Source of the DNA: Paenibacillaceae bacterium
GTDB taxonomy: Bacteria; Bacillota; Bacilli; Paenibacillales; Paenibacillaceae
Reading direction: 5' to 3'
DNA: 64,000 nt
Assembly: GCA_900766135.1 (NCBI GenBank)
Contig: CAAFUF010000031.1
Coordinates: forward strand, 28,815 to 92,814
Program-made: the position numbers and the translations under genes
Part shown: in pieces, positions 34,566 to 44,101 of the stretch
How the letters are laid out: each line of letters begins with the position of its first letter
How positions within the stretch are numbered: the first letter of the stretch is position 1
Notes under the pieces: generated by a model
Told to the model about the DNA's origin: nothing
Database searches by the model: none
The model's input: the letters and a program-made list of their open reading frames with translations, nothing else

Positions 34566-37034
34566 ATGACATGGAGTCCAATCAAAAAGCCGCTGCGCCG
34601 AGCTACCCTGGAGATGAGCCTGAAGCCGTTTACCAGTTTGAAGCCGGCTGACGTCGATGAAGTCTGTGCTGAAGCGATCCGGCAGTGGTTACCGTTAATC
34701 GATATGGCCGAGAAGGCATCCATGCTGCTGTGGGTTTCGGACGGCAGTGAGATCTTGACCTGGAGCGGACAACCGGAAGCGGAATTGGAGTGGGCCAAAT
34801 ATATCGGCTTTGCGAATGAGCAATGCTTCAGCCATATTCAAGGCGAACATGATCCGCGGATCGCCCGGCCGTACACGGACGAACCGGTACGGATGACGTA
34901 CGGCGATCTTGCCGGTATTGTAGGCAGCTTCAAACGCGTCGCGTCGGAGCGGTTCGGTGTGACGCTGGAAGTAGGGGCCGCCTTTGACGCAGGTCCTGAG
35001 TTTGCTTATTCCCCGTTCAAATATCAGGATCATCCCGAAATTAACCGGGCCGATTTAGGCGGGAAATTTATCGCCCTGAAGGCGGATTATACCGTCGTAT
35101 GCACCTGGTCCACGCTGCATGGCGATACGGCTTCTTATGCGGCGTATCCAAACGGAATTCCCGAGGGGACCCCGTTCGGCGAATTCCTTGGCCGCCAATG
35201 TGCCCGTTATTTGCCCGCGATGGGATTCGATTATATATGGTTCTCGAACGGCTTTGCGCTCTCTTATTTCCCCTGGACCTATTTGGGAGCAAATTATGAC
35301 GGCACGCAGATGCCGCTGGCGAACTTTGCGGAGCTGTCGGCAAAGGTGATGTCCTTCTGGGATCTATTCAAACGGGAATGCCCCGGCTACCGGACGGAAA
35401 TTCGCGGCACGAACTTCGGCACGGGCATGGATTTGGCGAAGGACTGCATCCCGATGCTCGATCTATACGAGAAAGGGTATATTGAGCTGCCCCCGCCTAA
35501 TTCGCCTTGGGGAGCGCTGAACTATGATTTTGGGCTGGAGATGACGGGGTACCTGTCGCGGATCGCCGAACTGCCGGGGGAAACGTATCCGTTTCGTTTT
35601 TATCCGAATGATCCTTGGTTTTGGCAGAACCCGTGGTGGGATTTGTACGATCGCGAGCCCCACGATATTTATTGCCCGCTGGCTGCGGCAAGAGTGAATG
35701 CCGAAGGCAAGCTGGAGGGTCCCGGTATCGTGGAAATTCTGACGATTGATACGGAGAAGGGAGAACTGTTGGAGGACGGACCCAGAGAAATCGTTCCGCA
35801 TATTGCACGGGCTTTAAAGGATCATCCGGACGAGGCGGGATTATTAACCTGGGTATACCCTTTCCGCGAGTTGCATGAAGCGGCGGCGAATTCGCAGGAT
35901 CGGTCCGGGAGCGTGTTTTTTCACGACTGGTTTATACGGAATGCCATTAATGAAGGACTGCCGCTGAATACGGTGGTGGGGACGGATACGATGTTTTCGC
36001 TGCAGGAGCCGGGTCTGAAGAGGCTGGCAAGCACGATCCTGTTGGTCTCCGCCAGTTGGTTAACCGGGGAACGCACCACGTATTTTGTGAATTACGTCCG
36101 GTCGGGCGGTCAAGTCCTGCTTTACGGGGCGGTTCACGATCCGGAGCTGCTGGATATGCTCAATCTGGTGCGGGAAGAAGCTCTGGAAGGCGATTTCGAA
36201 GTGACCGGCTTTGCCTTTGAAGGAGACGGGTTTGCTTGTGACCGGGAAACGGAGCCGTTGCTTCTCCGGCACCGTGCCCTTATTGGGGACGGTGGGCTGG
36301 CGGAACGAGTCAGGGATACGGCTGATCCCCATACCATGCCGGGGATGGAGGTGATGTTGGACCGCCGGGTTCGGGCCTTTGCGTTAAGCCGTTCGCTGCC
36401 ATCCTGGAAAGGGGGACGAATCGGTTGGGTACGCGGGTCGCTTCCGTATGAGGCCTCGGGCATTACGCATCTTCCCATCCGGCAGGAGTCGGCATACCTG
36501 GACGGGTCTGTTGTAGTACGTTATATGCTGCAGCATTTCGGGTACACGATCCTGCAGCATAAATTCGACCGGGCATCTACGCCGGCCTTGATGTTTGTCA
36601 AGCGGCACGACAATGGCTTTATCTTTACCGGCTGTAAAAAGGATACCTCGGTCACGTTCCGGCTTCGCGGTCCGGATGGGGTACCGGTACTGATCGGCCA
36701 GACGGTTTGCCTTGCAGAAGGGGCGGCGCCTTATGCACTGGACCGCACTTTCTATGACGAATGCCGCGTCTTTGTGGATCAGTCGCACCATGGTCAGGTA
36801 TGGTGCCGGGAGACCAGCCCGGTCTCGACGCCGGAGCGGACTCCCTCGAGAACGATCGCGATCGGAGGACTGGAGAGCGCCTCGCTGACCGTTTATCCGC
36901 CGATCGGAGCGATGGATGCCGGGCAGGTGGAGGTTAGGAAGGAATATGCCTCCGGGGAAGCCGTAACCTGGCAACGGGAGGGCAACAAGCTGCGCATCAA
37001 ACAGGTGAGCGGAACGATTCAAATTTCATGGTAG
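34566..37034 (+). CDS. Large protein of unknown family, possibly a glycosidase
   Basis: 822 residues from ATG 34566, nine bases after AAGGAGGTG. I do not recognise the family. There is no signal peptide. The first about 450 residues look barrel-like, with acidic and aromatic strand ends (GFDYIWFSNGFALSYFPW, RFYPNDPWFWQNPWWDLYD). Residues about 480-560 resemble the Rossmann-like trimerisation or glutaminase-like domain of GH42-type enzymes (YVRSGGQVLLYGAV), and the C-terminus is beta-rich. It sits between an isomerase and a GH3 enzyme in one operon, which supports action on an imported glycoside, but the reaction is not shown. Confidence 0.6.
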   Translation: MTWSPIKKPLRRATLEMSLKPFTSLKPADVDEVCAEAIRQWLPLIDMAEKASMLLWVSDGSEILTWSGQPEAELEWAKYIGFANEQCFSHIQGEHDPRIARPYTDEPVRMTYGDLAGIVGSFKRVASERFGVTLEVGAAFDAGPEFAYSPFKYQDHPEINRADLGGKFIALKADYTVVCTWSTLHGDTASYAAYPNGIPEGTPFGEFLGRQCARYLPAMGFDYIWFSNGFALSYFPWTYLGANYDGTQMPLANFAELSAKVMSFWDLFKRECPGYRTEIRGTNFGTGMDLAKDCIPMLDLYEKGYIELPPPNSPWGALNYDFGLEMTGYLSRIAELPGETYPFRFYPNDPWFWQNPWWDLYDREPHDIYCPLAAARVNAEGKLEGPGIVEILTIDTEKGELLEDGPREIVPHIARALKDHPDEAGLLTWVYPFRELHEAAANSQDRSGSVFFHDWFIRNAINEGLPLNTVVGTDTMFSLQEPGLKRLASTILLVSASWLTGERTTYFVNYVRSGGQVLLYGAVHDPELLDMLNLVREEALEGDFEVTGFAFEGDGFACDRETEPLLLRHRALIGDGGLAERVRDTADPHTMPGMEVMLDRRVRAFALSRSLPSWKGGRIGWVRGSLPYEASGITHLPIRQESAYLDGSVVVRYMLQHFGYTILQHKFDRASTPALMFVKRHDNGFIFTGCKKDTSVTFRLRGPDGVPVLIGQTVCLAEGAAPYALDRTFYDECRVFVDQSHHGQVWCRETSPVSTPERTPSRTIAIGGLESASLTVYPPIGAMDAGQVEVRKEYASGEAVTWQREGNKLRIKQVSGTIQISW

Positions 37035-37068
37035 ATCGTTCAACCTATTACAGAGAGGAAGGTATCCA

Positions 37069-38673
37069 ATGAAATTTCAGATCAGAAGTACCGCGCAGGC
37101 GCGGAAAATCGTGGATTCCCTGGATTTCAGGGGTTTGCTGAACCAGGTGATATGCCCCGCCTACGCACGAATTCAGGAAGAACACGGAGAGGAGCAGTAT
37201 GGCTCCGTCTTTTTTCATCCCGCCGATCGAACGGAGCTGCAGGCGGTAATCAAGCGGATGCAGGATACCTATACCATTCCGCCCTTGATCGTCAGCGATC
37301 TGGAATGCGGGCCCGGCAATATGATCCAGGGGGCGGCAAAGTTTCCGTACATGATGGGATTAAGCCAGACGAATTCGCCGGAACTGGCGTACGAAACAGG
37401 TAAGATTACCGCCGAGGAGGCGGGGGATATCGGCTATAATTGGACCTTCTCGCCGGTGGCGGATTTGGCCGCCGATCCGGACAGTCCGGTCGTCAGCATG
37501 AGGAGCGCAGGCCATGATCCCGCGCACGTGATCAAGATGGTCGGCGCTTATATGAAGGGGTTGCAGGATCACGGGATGATGGCGACGATCAAGCATTTCC
37601 CGGGAGACGGTCATTCGTCCCTGGACCAGCACTTGACGACACCGGTCAATCCGCTTGGCGCGGAGGAATGGTGGAGCGGTCCGGGCCGGGTGTTCCAGGC
37701 GCTGATCGATGAAGGGGCGATGGCGGTGATGCCGGGACATATCGCGCTTCCGGCCTTCGATTCGCCGGATGAGCGTGGGCTGTATCCGCCGGCGACGGTA
37801 TCGAAGCGTTTGCTTGTCGATCTGCTTCGCAAGCAAATGGGGTTTGAGGGATTGATCGTCTCCGATGCCATTGAAATGGGAGGCGCGGTCGGCTTCATGA
37901 ATTACTTCGACGCCTGCGCCGCCGCTCTGGAGAACGGATGCGACGTCCTGTTGTTTCCCCGCGTGAATGACCGGTTTTACGCTGAGATGGAGAAGCGGAT
38001 GAATCAGGGGAAGCTGACGATGGAGACCCTCCGCGACCGGGCTTGCCGTGTGATTTCTCTCAAAGAGCAGATGGGGTTGTTCGGAAATTCCGAGGGTGCG
38101 ATCGCCGGAATGTCCCGAGCTCGGCAACCCATCGATACAGAGAAGAACCTTCGCCTGGCGGCGCACGTTGCCCAAGACGGCATGACCCTCGTTCGGGACC
38201 GGGACGGAAAAATCCCATTTGCCATCGGTCCTGATACCCGCGTATTGCATGTGGCGATCATGAACAATCACGATCAGTACGGTGATTTGTACAGCCGCAT
38301 CAAGCTGGAGCTTTCCAAGCTGACGAGATGTGTCGATCAGTGGGTCGACCCCGGACCCGATCGGTTATTCGAAGCAGCCTCCGGCGGCCATTACGATCTG
38401 ATCCTGTGCTCGATCGGCAGCCGGCTCAGTTACGGCCTGAACGTTGTTCGACTCCACGATGAAGTGGCCAGAAATATGATGGGAGGATGGACCAAGCTCG
38501 ATACGCCGATCATTTTCGTCTCCCATTACCATCCGTTTGTCCATAAAGAATACGAGGCATCGATCGATACCATAATCAACACTTATGGGGACATCGAGCG
38601 CACCGCATATCACTTGATTCGGGCTATTGCGGGCGAGCAGACGTTGAAACGCGAGTTGGTTGCACACGATTAA
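37069..38673 (+). CDS. GH3 glycosidase, NagZ-like
   Basis: 534 residues, no signal peptide. GH3 barrel with nucleophile D266 in IVSDAIEMGG. The motif K175-H-F-P-G-D-G-H is followed by D186-Q-H188, matching the Asp-His dyad that NagZ-type GH3 enzymes use as acid/base. A second alpha/beta domain (about 370-534) is present, but no Fn3 tail. NagZ relatives cleave beta-GlcNAc; beta-glucosidase or phosphorylase activity is also known in this clade. ATG 37069 follows GAGAGGAAGG. Last gene of the isomerase operon. Confidence 0.85.
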   Translation: MKFQIRSTAQARKIVDSLDFRGLLNQVICPAYARIQEEHGEEQYGSVFFHPADRTELQAVIKRMQDTYTIPPLIVSDLECGPGNMIQGAAKFPYMMGLSQTNSPELAYETGKITAEEAGDIGYNWTFSPVADLAADPDSPVVSMRSAGHDPAHVIKMVGAYMKGLQDHGMMATIKHFPGDGHSSLDQHLTTPVNPLGAEEWWSGPGRVFQALIDEGAMAVMPGHIALPAFDSPDERGLYPPATVSKRLLVDLLRKQMGFEGLIVSDAIEMGGAVGFMNYFDACAAALENGCDVLLFPRVNDRFYAEMEKRMNQGKLTMETLRDRACRVISLKEQMGLFGNSEGAIAGMSRARQPIDTEKNLRLAAHVAQDGMTLVRDRDGKIPFAIGPDTRVLHVAIMNNHDQYGDLYSRIKLELSKLTRCVDQWVDPGPDRLFEAASGGHYDLILCSIGSRLSYGLNVVRLHDEVARNMMGGWTKLDTPIIFVSHYHPFVHKEYEASIDTIINTYGDIERTAYHLIRAIAGEQTLKRELVAHD

Positions 38674-38726
38674 CTCCGCGGGTAGCAACTGCTTAATACA
38701 AGGCAAGAACCGCAAAAATGTCCCGT

Positions 38727-38755
38727 TTCGAGCGGTCCGGAACGTCTTTTATAAT
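38727..38755 (+). promoter_or_regulatory. Promoter of the second importer
   Basis: A perfect TATAAT (38750-38755) sits 17 bases after a poor -35 (TTCGAG, 38727-38732), the usual pattern of an activator-dependent promoter. The activator would be the YesN-type protein at 44102. Confidence 0.55.
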
Positions 38756-38795
38756 TCACGGTGAAAGGCATAATCCAGTGAAGCGAGGGGACTGA

Positions 38796-40493
38796 ATGAA
38801 CAAACGAAAATGGGGTGGCCAGGCGCTGGTGCTGCTGTTAATGACAGCGCTTGCGCTTGGCGGTTGCGGCGGCGGGGGAGAACCCGCTGCTCAGAACGGC
38901 GCGAAGGGATCGGCGGAGTCGGGGAGCGGAAACGCTCCGGCACCGTCCGTGGGCCCGTTGGGGAAGTATGACCCAATGATCGAGGTCACGACGGTTCGCG
39001 GGGACATTAACCAGGGGTTTAAGTATAAAGACGGGGATACCATCGACAACAATATCTGGACGCGGATTTTTGAGGAGCAGTACGGGATCAAGGTCAAAAA
39101 TCTCTGGACGGTCGACGAGTCTCAGTACCGCCAAAAGCTGAATGTATCGATCGCTTCTGGCGATATTCCCGATTTTCTTATGGTCAACAAAGAAGAGATG
39201 ATGCGCCTGAATGACGCCGGCCAAATCGAAGAGTTAACGGCACTGCTGGATGAATTCGGTAGTCCGTACCTTAAAGAGCTGCTTCAACAGGATAACGGGG
39301 TGGCTTTAAAGGCAGCCACTGTCGACGGCAAGCTGATCGGCATTCCGAGAATGCAGGTTAACGGCGGGATCAGTACGGGAGAAATGATCTGGGTGCGTAC
39401 TGATTGGTTGAAGAAGCTGAACCTTCCCGAACCCAAGACGATCGCCGATGTGGTCCGGATCGCTACAGCCTTCGCCAAAGAGGATCCAGATGGCAACGGC
39501 AAAGCAGATACGGCCGGGCTCGGCATCAACAACGAGCTGTTTCAGATGCATGGTTCTCTCAAAGGTTTCTTTAACGGCTATAAAGCGTACCCGAACCTCT
39601 GGATCAAGGACGACAGCGGCAAGCTGGCGTTTGGATCGATACAACCGGAGATGAAGCAAGCGTTGGAGCAATTGAAAGCGCTCTATTCTGAAAGGGTGAT
39701 TGATCAGGAATTCGCCGTCAAGCCTTGGGATAAACTGGCCGAGGAAATCGCCGCCGGGAAGCTGGGATTGGCATACGGTACTGTGTCGGACGGCGGCTAC
39801 ATCCAAAGCAAGAACGTCGACAACGAGCCGGATGCGACGTGGAGGCCGTATCCGATCGTATCACTGGATGGCAGCCCGGCAGTGCCGCAGCTGCAGGATA
39901 CCGCCACGAACTTCTACGTGGTGAAGAAAGGCAGTAAACACCCCGAGGCGATGATCCAGATCGCCAACATCTACCTGAAGCATTACTATGAGACCAATTA
40001 CGCACCGGAACCCAATCCGTTTATTTCCGACAAGGACGGGGTCTTCCCCGGCAAATATCATCCTGTCCAAATCGATCCGCTGAACGTAAACCTCGAAGCC
40101 TACAAGCAGGTTCAAGAAGCGCTCGATAAAGGGGACGGCAGCGGCCTGGGATTCCCGGCCAGCGTGCATTTCGACCGCTTGTCCCAGTACTTCGCGGGCG
40201 ACAAAGAGTTATGGTTCGCTACAGCCGTATTCGGCGCGGAAGGTTCATATAGCGTCATCGATTATTACAACAACGAAAAGCTGGGTATCTATAGTGAGTT
40301 TCAAGGGGCGGCAACGCCAACGATGGCGCAAAAAATGTCCTCCCTGGAAAAAATGCAAGACGAGACTTTCACAAAAATCATCATGGGACAATCACCGATC
40401 AGCGCCTTTGACGACTTCGTAGAGGATTGGATGAAGCTTGGCGGCGAACAGATTACGAACGAAGTAAACGAGTGGTACGCCAAAAATCAATAG
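38796..40493 (+). CDS. Oligosaccharide-binding lipoprotein (LipO type)
   Basis: 565 residues; lipobox LGGC with lipidated Cys24, then a Gly/Ala/Ser-rich linker of about 25 residues before the binding fold. ATG 38796 follows GAGGGG. Landmarks are the SGDIPDFLMVNKEEM segment and WVRTDWLKKLNLPEP. A 9-bp hairpin separates it from the permeases. It belongs to the importer controlled by the kinase and regulator at 42359-45799. Ligand unknown. Confidence 0.9.
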   Translation: MNKRKWGGQALVLLLMTALALGGCGGGGEPAAQNGAKGSAESGSGNAPAPSVGPLGKYDPMIEVTTVRGDINQGFKYKDGDTIDNNIWTRIFEEQYGIKVKNLWTVDESQYRQKLNVSIASGDIPDFLMVNKEEMMRLNDAGQIEELTALLDEFGSPYLKELLQQDNGVALKAATVDGKLIGIPRMQVNGGISTGEMIWVRTDWLKKLNLPEPKTIADVVRIATAFAKEDPDGNGKADTAGLGINNELFQMHGSLKGFFNGYKAYPNLWIKDDSGKLAFGSIQPEMKQALEQLKALYSERVIDQEFAVKPWDKLAEEIAAGKLGLAYGTVSDGGYIQSKNVDNEPDATWRPYPIVSLDGSPAVPQLQDTATNFYVVKKGSKHPEAMIQIANIYLKHYYETNYAPEPNPFISDKDGVFPGKYHPVQIDPLNVNLEAYKQVQEALDKGDGSGLGFPASVHFDRLSQYFAGDKELWFATAVFGAEGSYSVIDYYNNEKLGIYSEFQGAATPTMAQKMSSLEKMQDETFTKIIMGQSPISAFDDFVEDWMKLGGEQITNEVNEWYAKNQ

Positions 40494-40499
40494 ACCTAC

Positions 40500-40523
40500 C
40501 GGGAAGGCCTCCTTGCCTTCCCG
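40500..40523 (+). promoter_or_regulatory. Hairpin between lipoprotein and permease genes
   Basis: CGGGAAGGC (40500-40508) pairs perfectly with GCCTTCCCG (40515-40523). There is no T run, so it is more likely an mRNA-stabilising or processing element than a terminator. Its position matches the terminator at 23567. Confidence 0.6.
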
Positions 40524-40550
40524 TATCTTTATTACTGGAGGAACACACCG

Positions 40551-41450
40551 ATGCGGCTAAATAAATGGCGGACCGAGTTACCGCTCCATCTGATGCTGGT
40601 TCCGGGACTCATCCTGATCCTGGTCTTCAGTTATATTCCGATGATGGGTATCGCGATTGCCTTTCAAAATTTTATCCCTGCGAAGGGGATATTCGGTTCA
40701 GAGTGGGTCGGGTTAGAGAACTTCAGGTACATGCTCACGCTTCCGGACTTCTGGAACATCATTTGGAACACGGTCTTTATCGCGACGATGAAAATCATGA
40801 CCGGTCTGATTGTTCCGGTAACGATCGCCATATTGCTTAATGAAATTCGCAGGGAAACGTACAAGCGTTCGCTGCAAACGCTGGTTTATTTGCCCTATTT
40901 CTTGTCTTGGGTTATTCTCAGCGGCATCTTGATCGACATTTTGTCGCCGAGTAAAGGGATCGTGAATATGTTCCTGCAGTGGCTCGGTTCAGACTCCATC
41001 TTCTTCTTGGGCGATAACCGCTGGTTTCCGTATACGCTAGTCATCTCGAATGAATGGAAGGAATTTGGGTTCAGTACGATCGTATATCTGGCAGCCATCG
41101 TGGGCATAGACCCCGCCCTGTACGAGGCGGCGATCGTGGATGGTGCAAGCCGCTGGAAGCAAACCTGGCATATTACTCTGCCAGGCATGACGCCGATCAT
41201 CGTATTGATGGCTACGTTAAGCATCGGCAACGTGTTGAATGCCGGGTTTGAACAGGTGTTCAACTTGTACAGCCCGATCGTCTATGAGAGCGGAGATATT
41301 ATCGACACCTTTGTCTACCGAATCGGGATGATCGAAGCGCAATACGGACTGGCGACGGCTATCGGCGTGCTCAAATCGTTTGTTTCGCTGCTGCTCATTT
41401 CGTCTTCTTATTATTTGGCTTACCGGTTTGCGAATTACCGCATTTTTTAG
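40551..41450 (+). CDS. Oligosaccharide ABC permease, LplB type
   Basis: 299 residues, six TM segments, EAA-type loop YEAAIVDGASRWKQTWHITLPG. ATG 40551 follows GGAGGAAC. It pairs with the next gene, 11 bases on. The importer has no ATPase gene of its own. Confidence 0.92.
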   Translation: MRLNKWRTELPLHLMLVPGLILILVFSYIPMMGIAIAFQNFIPAKGIFGSEWVGLENFRYMLTLPDFWNIIWNTVFIATMKIMTGLIVPVTIAILLNEIRRETYKRSLQTLVYLPYFLSWVILSGILIDILSPSKGIVNMFLQWLGSDSIFFLGDNRWFPYTLVISNEWKEFGFSTIVYLAAIVGIDPALYEAAIVDGASRWKQTWHITLPGMTPIIVLMATLSIGNVLNAGFEQVFNLYSPIVYESGDIIDTFVYRIGMIEAQYGLATAIGVLKSFVSLLLISSSYYLAYRFANYRIF

Positions 41451-41461
41451 GGGGGGTACGA

Positions 41462-42346
41462 ATGGTTGGAAAGGCATCCTTGGCACTTCGCTTTTTCACG
41501 GCGCTTAATTACACGTTCCTTACGTTCCTGGCGGTATTGTGCGTGCTGCCGCTGATTCATTTATTCGCCATTTCACTCAGTTCGGATGCGAGCGTTGCGG
41601 CAGGTCAAGTGTTCTTATGGCCCGTGGGGTTCACTCTGAAATCCTATGAATTCGTGCTGGCCCAATCCGCTTTCCTGACCTCGATGGGGATCTCGGTCCA
41701 ACGCGTCATTCTGGGAGTTTTGACCAATATGCTGGTCACGATCCTGGTTGCTTATCCGCTCTCCAAGGAGGCGTCAGCGTTACGAGGGAGAACCATCTAC
41801 GTGTGGATTTTCGTCTTTACGATGCTGTTCAGCGGAGGGATCATCCCGATGTACATGACGATCCGGACCCTGGGAATGCTCGATTCCATATGGGCCTTGG
41901 TGCTTCCCTCTGCCGTTCCTGTATTTAACGTGGTTATCCTGCTTAACTTCTTTCGCAATTTGCCCAGAGAGTTGGAGGAAGCGGCGAGAATCGACGGAGC
42001 GAGCCATTGGCGTATTCTGTGGAATATTTTCGTGCCCTTGTCGGCGCCCTCGATTGCGACCGTAACTTTGTTTGCCATTGTAGGTCATTGGAATGCCTGG
42101 TTTGACGGAATTTTGCTGATGAACTCTCCGACGAACTATCCGATGCAAAGCTATTTGTATACCGTGGTTGTCGGGATGAACACGATCATCAACAGTTCGA
42201 CCGATCTGGAAGTGCTGCTGATGGTCTCGGACCGGACCGCCAAGGCGGCCCAGCTGTTTGTTGGCGCTTTGCCGGTGCTGGTGGTGTACCCTTTTCTGCA
42301 GAAGCATTTTACGAAAGGGATCGTGTTGGGAAGCGTGAAGGGGTAA
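41462..42346 (+). CDS. Oligosaccharide ABC permease, LplC/YtcP type
   Basis: 294 residues with EAA-type loop LEEAARIDGASHWRILWNIFVP and the typical ending HFTKGIVLGSVKG. The RBS is a G-rich run just before ATG 41462. The kinase gene follows within 12 bases, so transport and sensing are co-transcribed in this locus, unlike the first one, where the regulators come first. Confidence 0.92.
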   Translation: MVGKASLALRFFTALNYTFLTFLAVLCVLPLIHLFAISLSSDASVAAGQVFLWPVGFTLKSYEFVLAQSAFLTSMGISVQRVILGVLTNMLVTILVAYPLSKEASALRGRTIYVWIFVFTMLFSGGIIPMYMTIRTLGMLDSIWALVLPSAVPVFNVVILLNFFRNLPRELEEAARIDGASHWRILWNIFVPLSAPSIATVTLFAIVGHWNAWFDGILLMNSPTNYPMQSYLYTVVVGMNTIINSSTDLEVLLMVSDRTAKAAQLFVGALPVLVVYPFLQKHFTKGIVLGSVKG

Positions 42347-42358
42347 TCGGAGGAGGCG

Positions 42359-44086
42359 GTGAAGTTGCGCTCGTATTGGGGGAGAAGACGTTTTTCCATC
42401 TTTAGCAAAATGGTGGTAGCCTTTCTGCTCGTCATTTCGCCGCTTTATTTCCTCGGGATCTTGATCATCAATAACGGTGCTCAGACCGTCCACGACGAAA
42501 TTACGGGCTCTCTGCAAAAACAGGTTCGGTTCTATCTCGCATCTCTGGAAAATGACATCGAGCGAATTACCGTCCTGCAGCGGGAGTTCATGAACGACGA
42601 GGATCTGGAGTCCCTCTCCATGTTATCGGAACGGATGTCCAATTACGAGCGGCTGGCGGCGATGAAAAGGCTGCAGACTCGGCTGGGCATGATCCAATCC
42701 TCCAGCGTGGTTATCGCCCGCGCTAAGGCCTATATCCCCGCCGTATCCCGTACGATCTCCTCGGATCGGCGAGTCGAGCCGCTGGATCCGGGAACATTAG
42801 ATCAAATGAAGCGGGAGGTGTTCCATTCCACTTCGCCGTTGACATACTCCGGCGGTCGTCTATATATTCGCGAATTTTATCCGGCGCCCTATTATTCAGA
42901 TCACACCAAGCCCTCCTTCATCCTTGAAATGGAGATTTCTCTTCCCTCCCTGGAAAGTTATTTGCGTCAGTTGCCCGGCTACGAGGGGGGCAATGCCATC
43001 CTGATTCATCAGGGCGTGGTGATCGCCAGGGGGCAGGGGCGGACGGATCTCGAAGAGTCCCTTTCGGCAACTCACTCCACTCAGCAAGCCGGTGCGTTGA
43101 CCGTCAACCTGGATTCGCCGAAACTGGGATCTTCCCTGGTGATCTATGTGCCGGAGGAAGAGATATTAGGACCGATCCGGAAATATCGGGTATACATGCT
43201 GTTGATGTCAGGCATTTCTCTGGTAACGCTGATTGCTTTCGCATATGGAATTTATCGGATCATCCACCGTCCGCTGCGCAACATGGTAGGGGCTTTTCGC
43301 AAGGTGGAAGCCGGCATGTTTCAAGTAAAGATCAGACATCAGAGCAATGACGAGTTTGGTTACCTGTACGAGAAGTTCAACGACATGTCGGCTTACTTGA
43401 ACAAACTGATCTATGAAGTGTATGAACAAAAAATCCGCCTTCAGCATTCCGAGCTGAAGCAGCTCCAATCCCAGATCAATCCGCATTTTTTATATAACAG
43501 CTTCTATCTGCTCTATCGCATGACCAAGGCCCAGGATATGGAGTCCGCCGAACGGTTCACGAAATTCCTCGGCGATTACTATCAGTACATCACGCGCAAT
43601 GGCGAGGAAGAGGTGAGGCTGGAAGAGGAATTCCATCATGTTCGCACCTATATCGAAATCCAATCGATTCGCTTTCGCGACCGAATTCGCGTAACGTTCG
43701 GCGAACTGCCCGACTCCGTGCTGAAAATGCCCGTTCCTCGTTTGATTCTGCAGCCGATCGTAGAAAATGCTTACCAGCACGGTTTTAACCATGATATGAA
43801 GGATTGTCGGCTCCATATCGGCATCGTGATGAGTCAAACCGTGTCCGGCCTTCCCCTGTTGTCCGTCGTTGTGGAGGATAACGGCAAGGGATTCACAGAC
43901 GAGGAGAAAGAGAATTGGTCGCGTTCGCTAGGGTTGGAACAGCCCCAGAAAGAAGGAACGGGGATGTGGAACGTACACCGCCGCCTTCGGTTAAAATACG
44001 GCAAACCAGCTGGAATTACCGTAGAACATCGCGATCCATCAGGTGTGAAGGTCTTACTTACACTGCCATTGGCGACGATAGCGTAA
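42359..44086 (+). CDS. YesM-type membrane sensor histidine kinase
   Basis: 575 residues: TM1 about 14-36, extracellular sensor to about 278, TM2 about 279-300, HAMP, then H376 in QSQINPHFLYNSFY and a HATPase with VEDNGKGF. The start is GTG 42359 with overlapping GGAGGAGG close by; TTG 42365 has better RBS spacing and is an alternative. The regulator gene begins 15 bases after its stop. It senses an extracellular signal for the second importer and the glycosidase downstream. Confidence 0.9.
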   Translation: MKLRSYWGRRRFSIFSKMVVAFLLVISPLYFLGILIINNGAQTVHDEITGSLQKQVRFYLASLENDIERITVLQREFMNDEDLESLSMLSERMSNYERLAAMKRLQTRLGMIQSSSVVIARAKAYIPAVSRTISSDRRVEPLDPGTLDQMKREVFHSTSPLTYSGGRLYIREFYPAPYYSDHTKPSFILEMEISLPSLESYLRQLPGYEGGNAILIHQGVVIARGQGRTDLEESLSATHSTQQAGALTVNLDSPKLGSSLVIYVPEEEILGPIRKYRVYMLLMSGISLVTLIAFAYGIYRIIHRPLRNMVGAFRKVEAGMFQVKIRHQSNDEFGYLYEKFNDMSAYLNKLIYEVYEQKIRLQHSELKQLQSQINPHFLYNSFYLLYRMTKAQDMESAERFTKFLGDYYQYITRNGEEEVRLEEEFHHVRTYIEIQSIRFRDRIRVTFGELPDSVLKMPVPRLILQPIVENAYQHGFNHDMKDCRLHIGIVMSQTVSGLPLLSVVVEDNGKGFTDEEKENWSRSLGLEQPQKEGTGMWNVHRRLRLKYGKPAGITVEHRDPSGVKVLLTLPLATIA

Positions 44087-44101
44087 AGGAGGTTAAACCT
44101 T

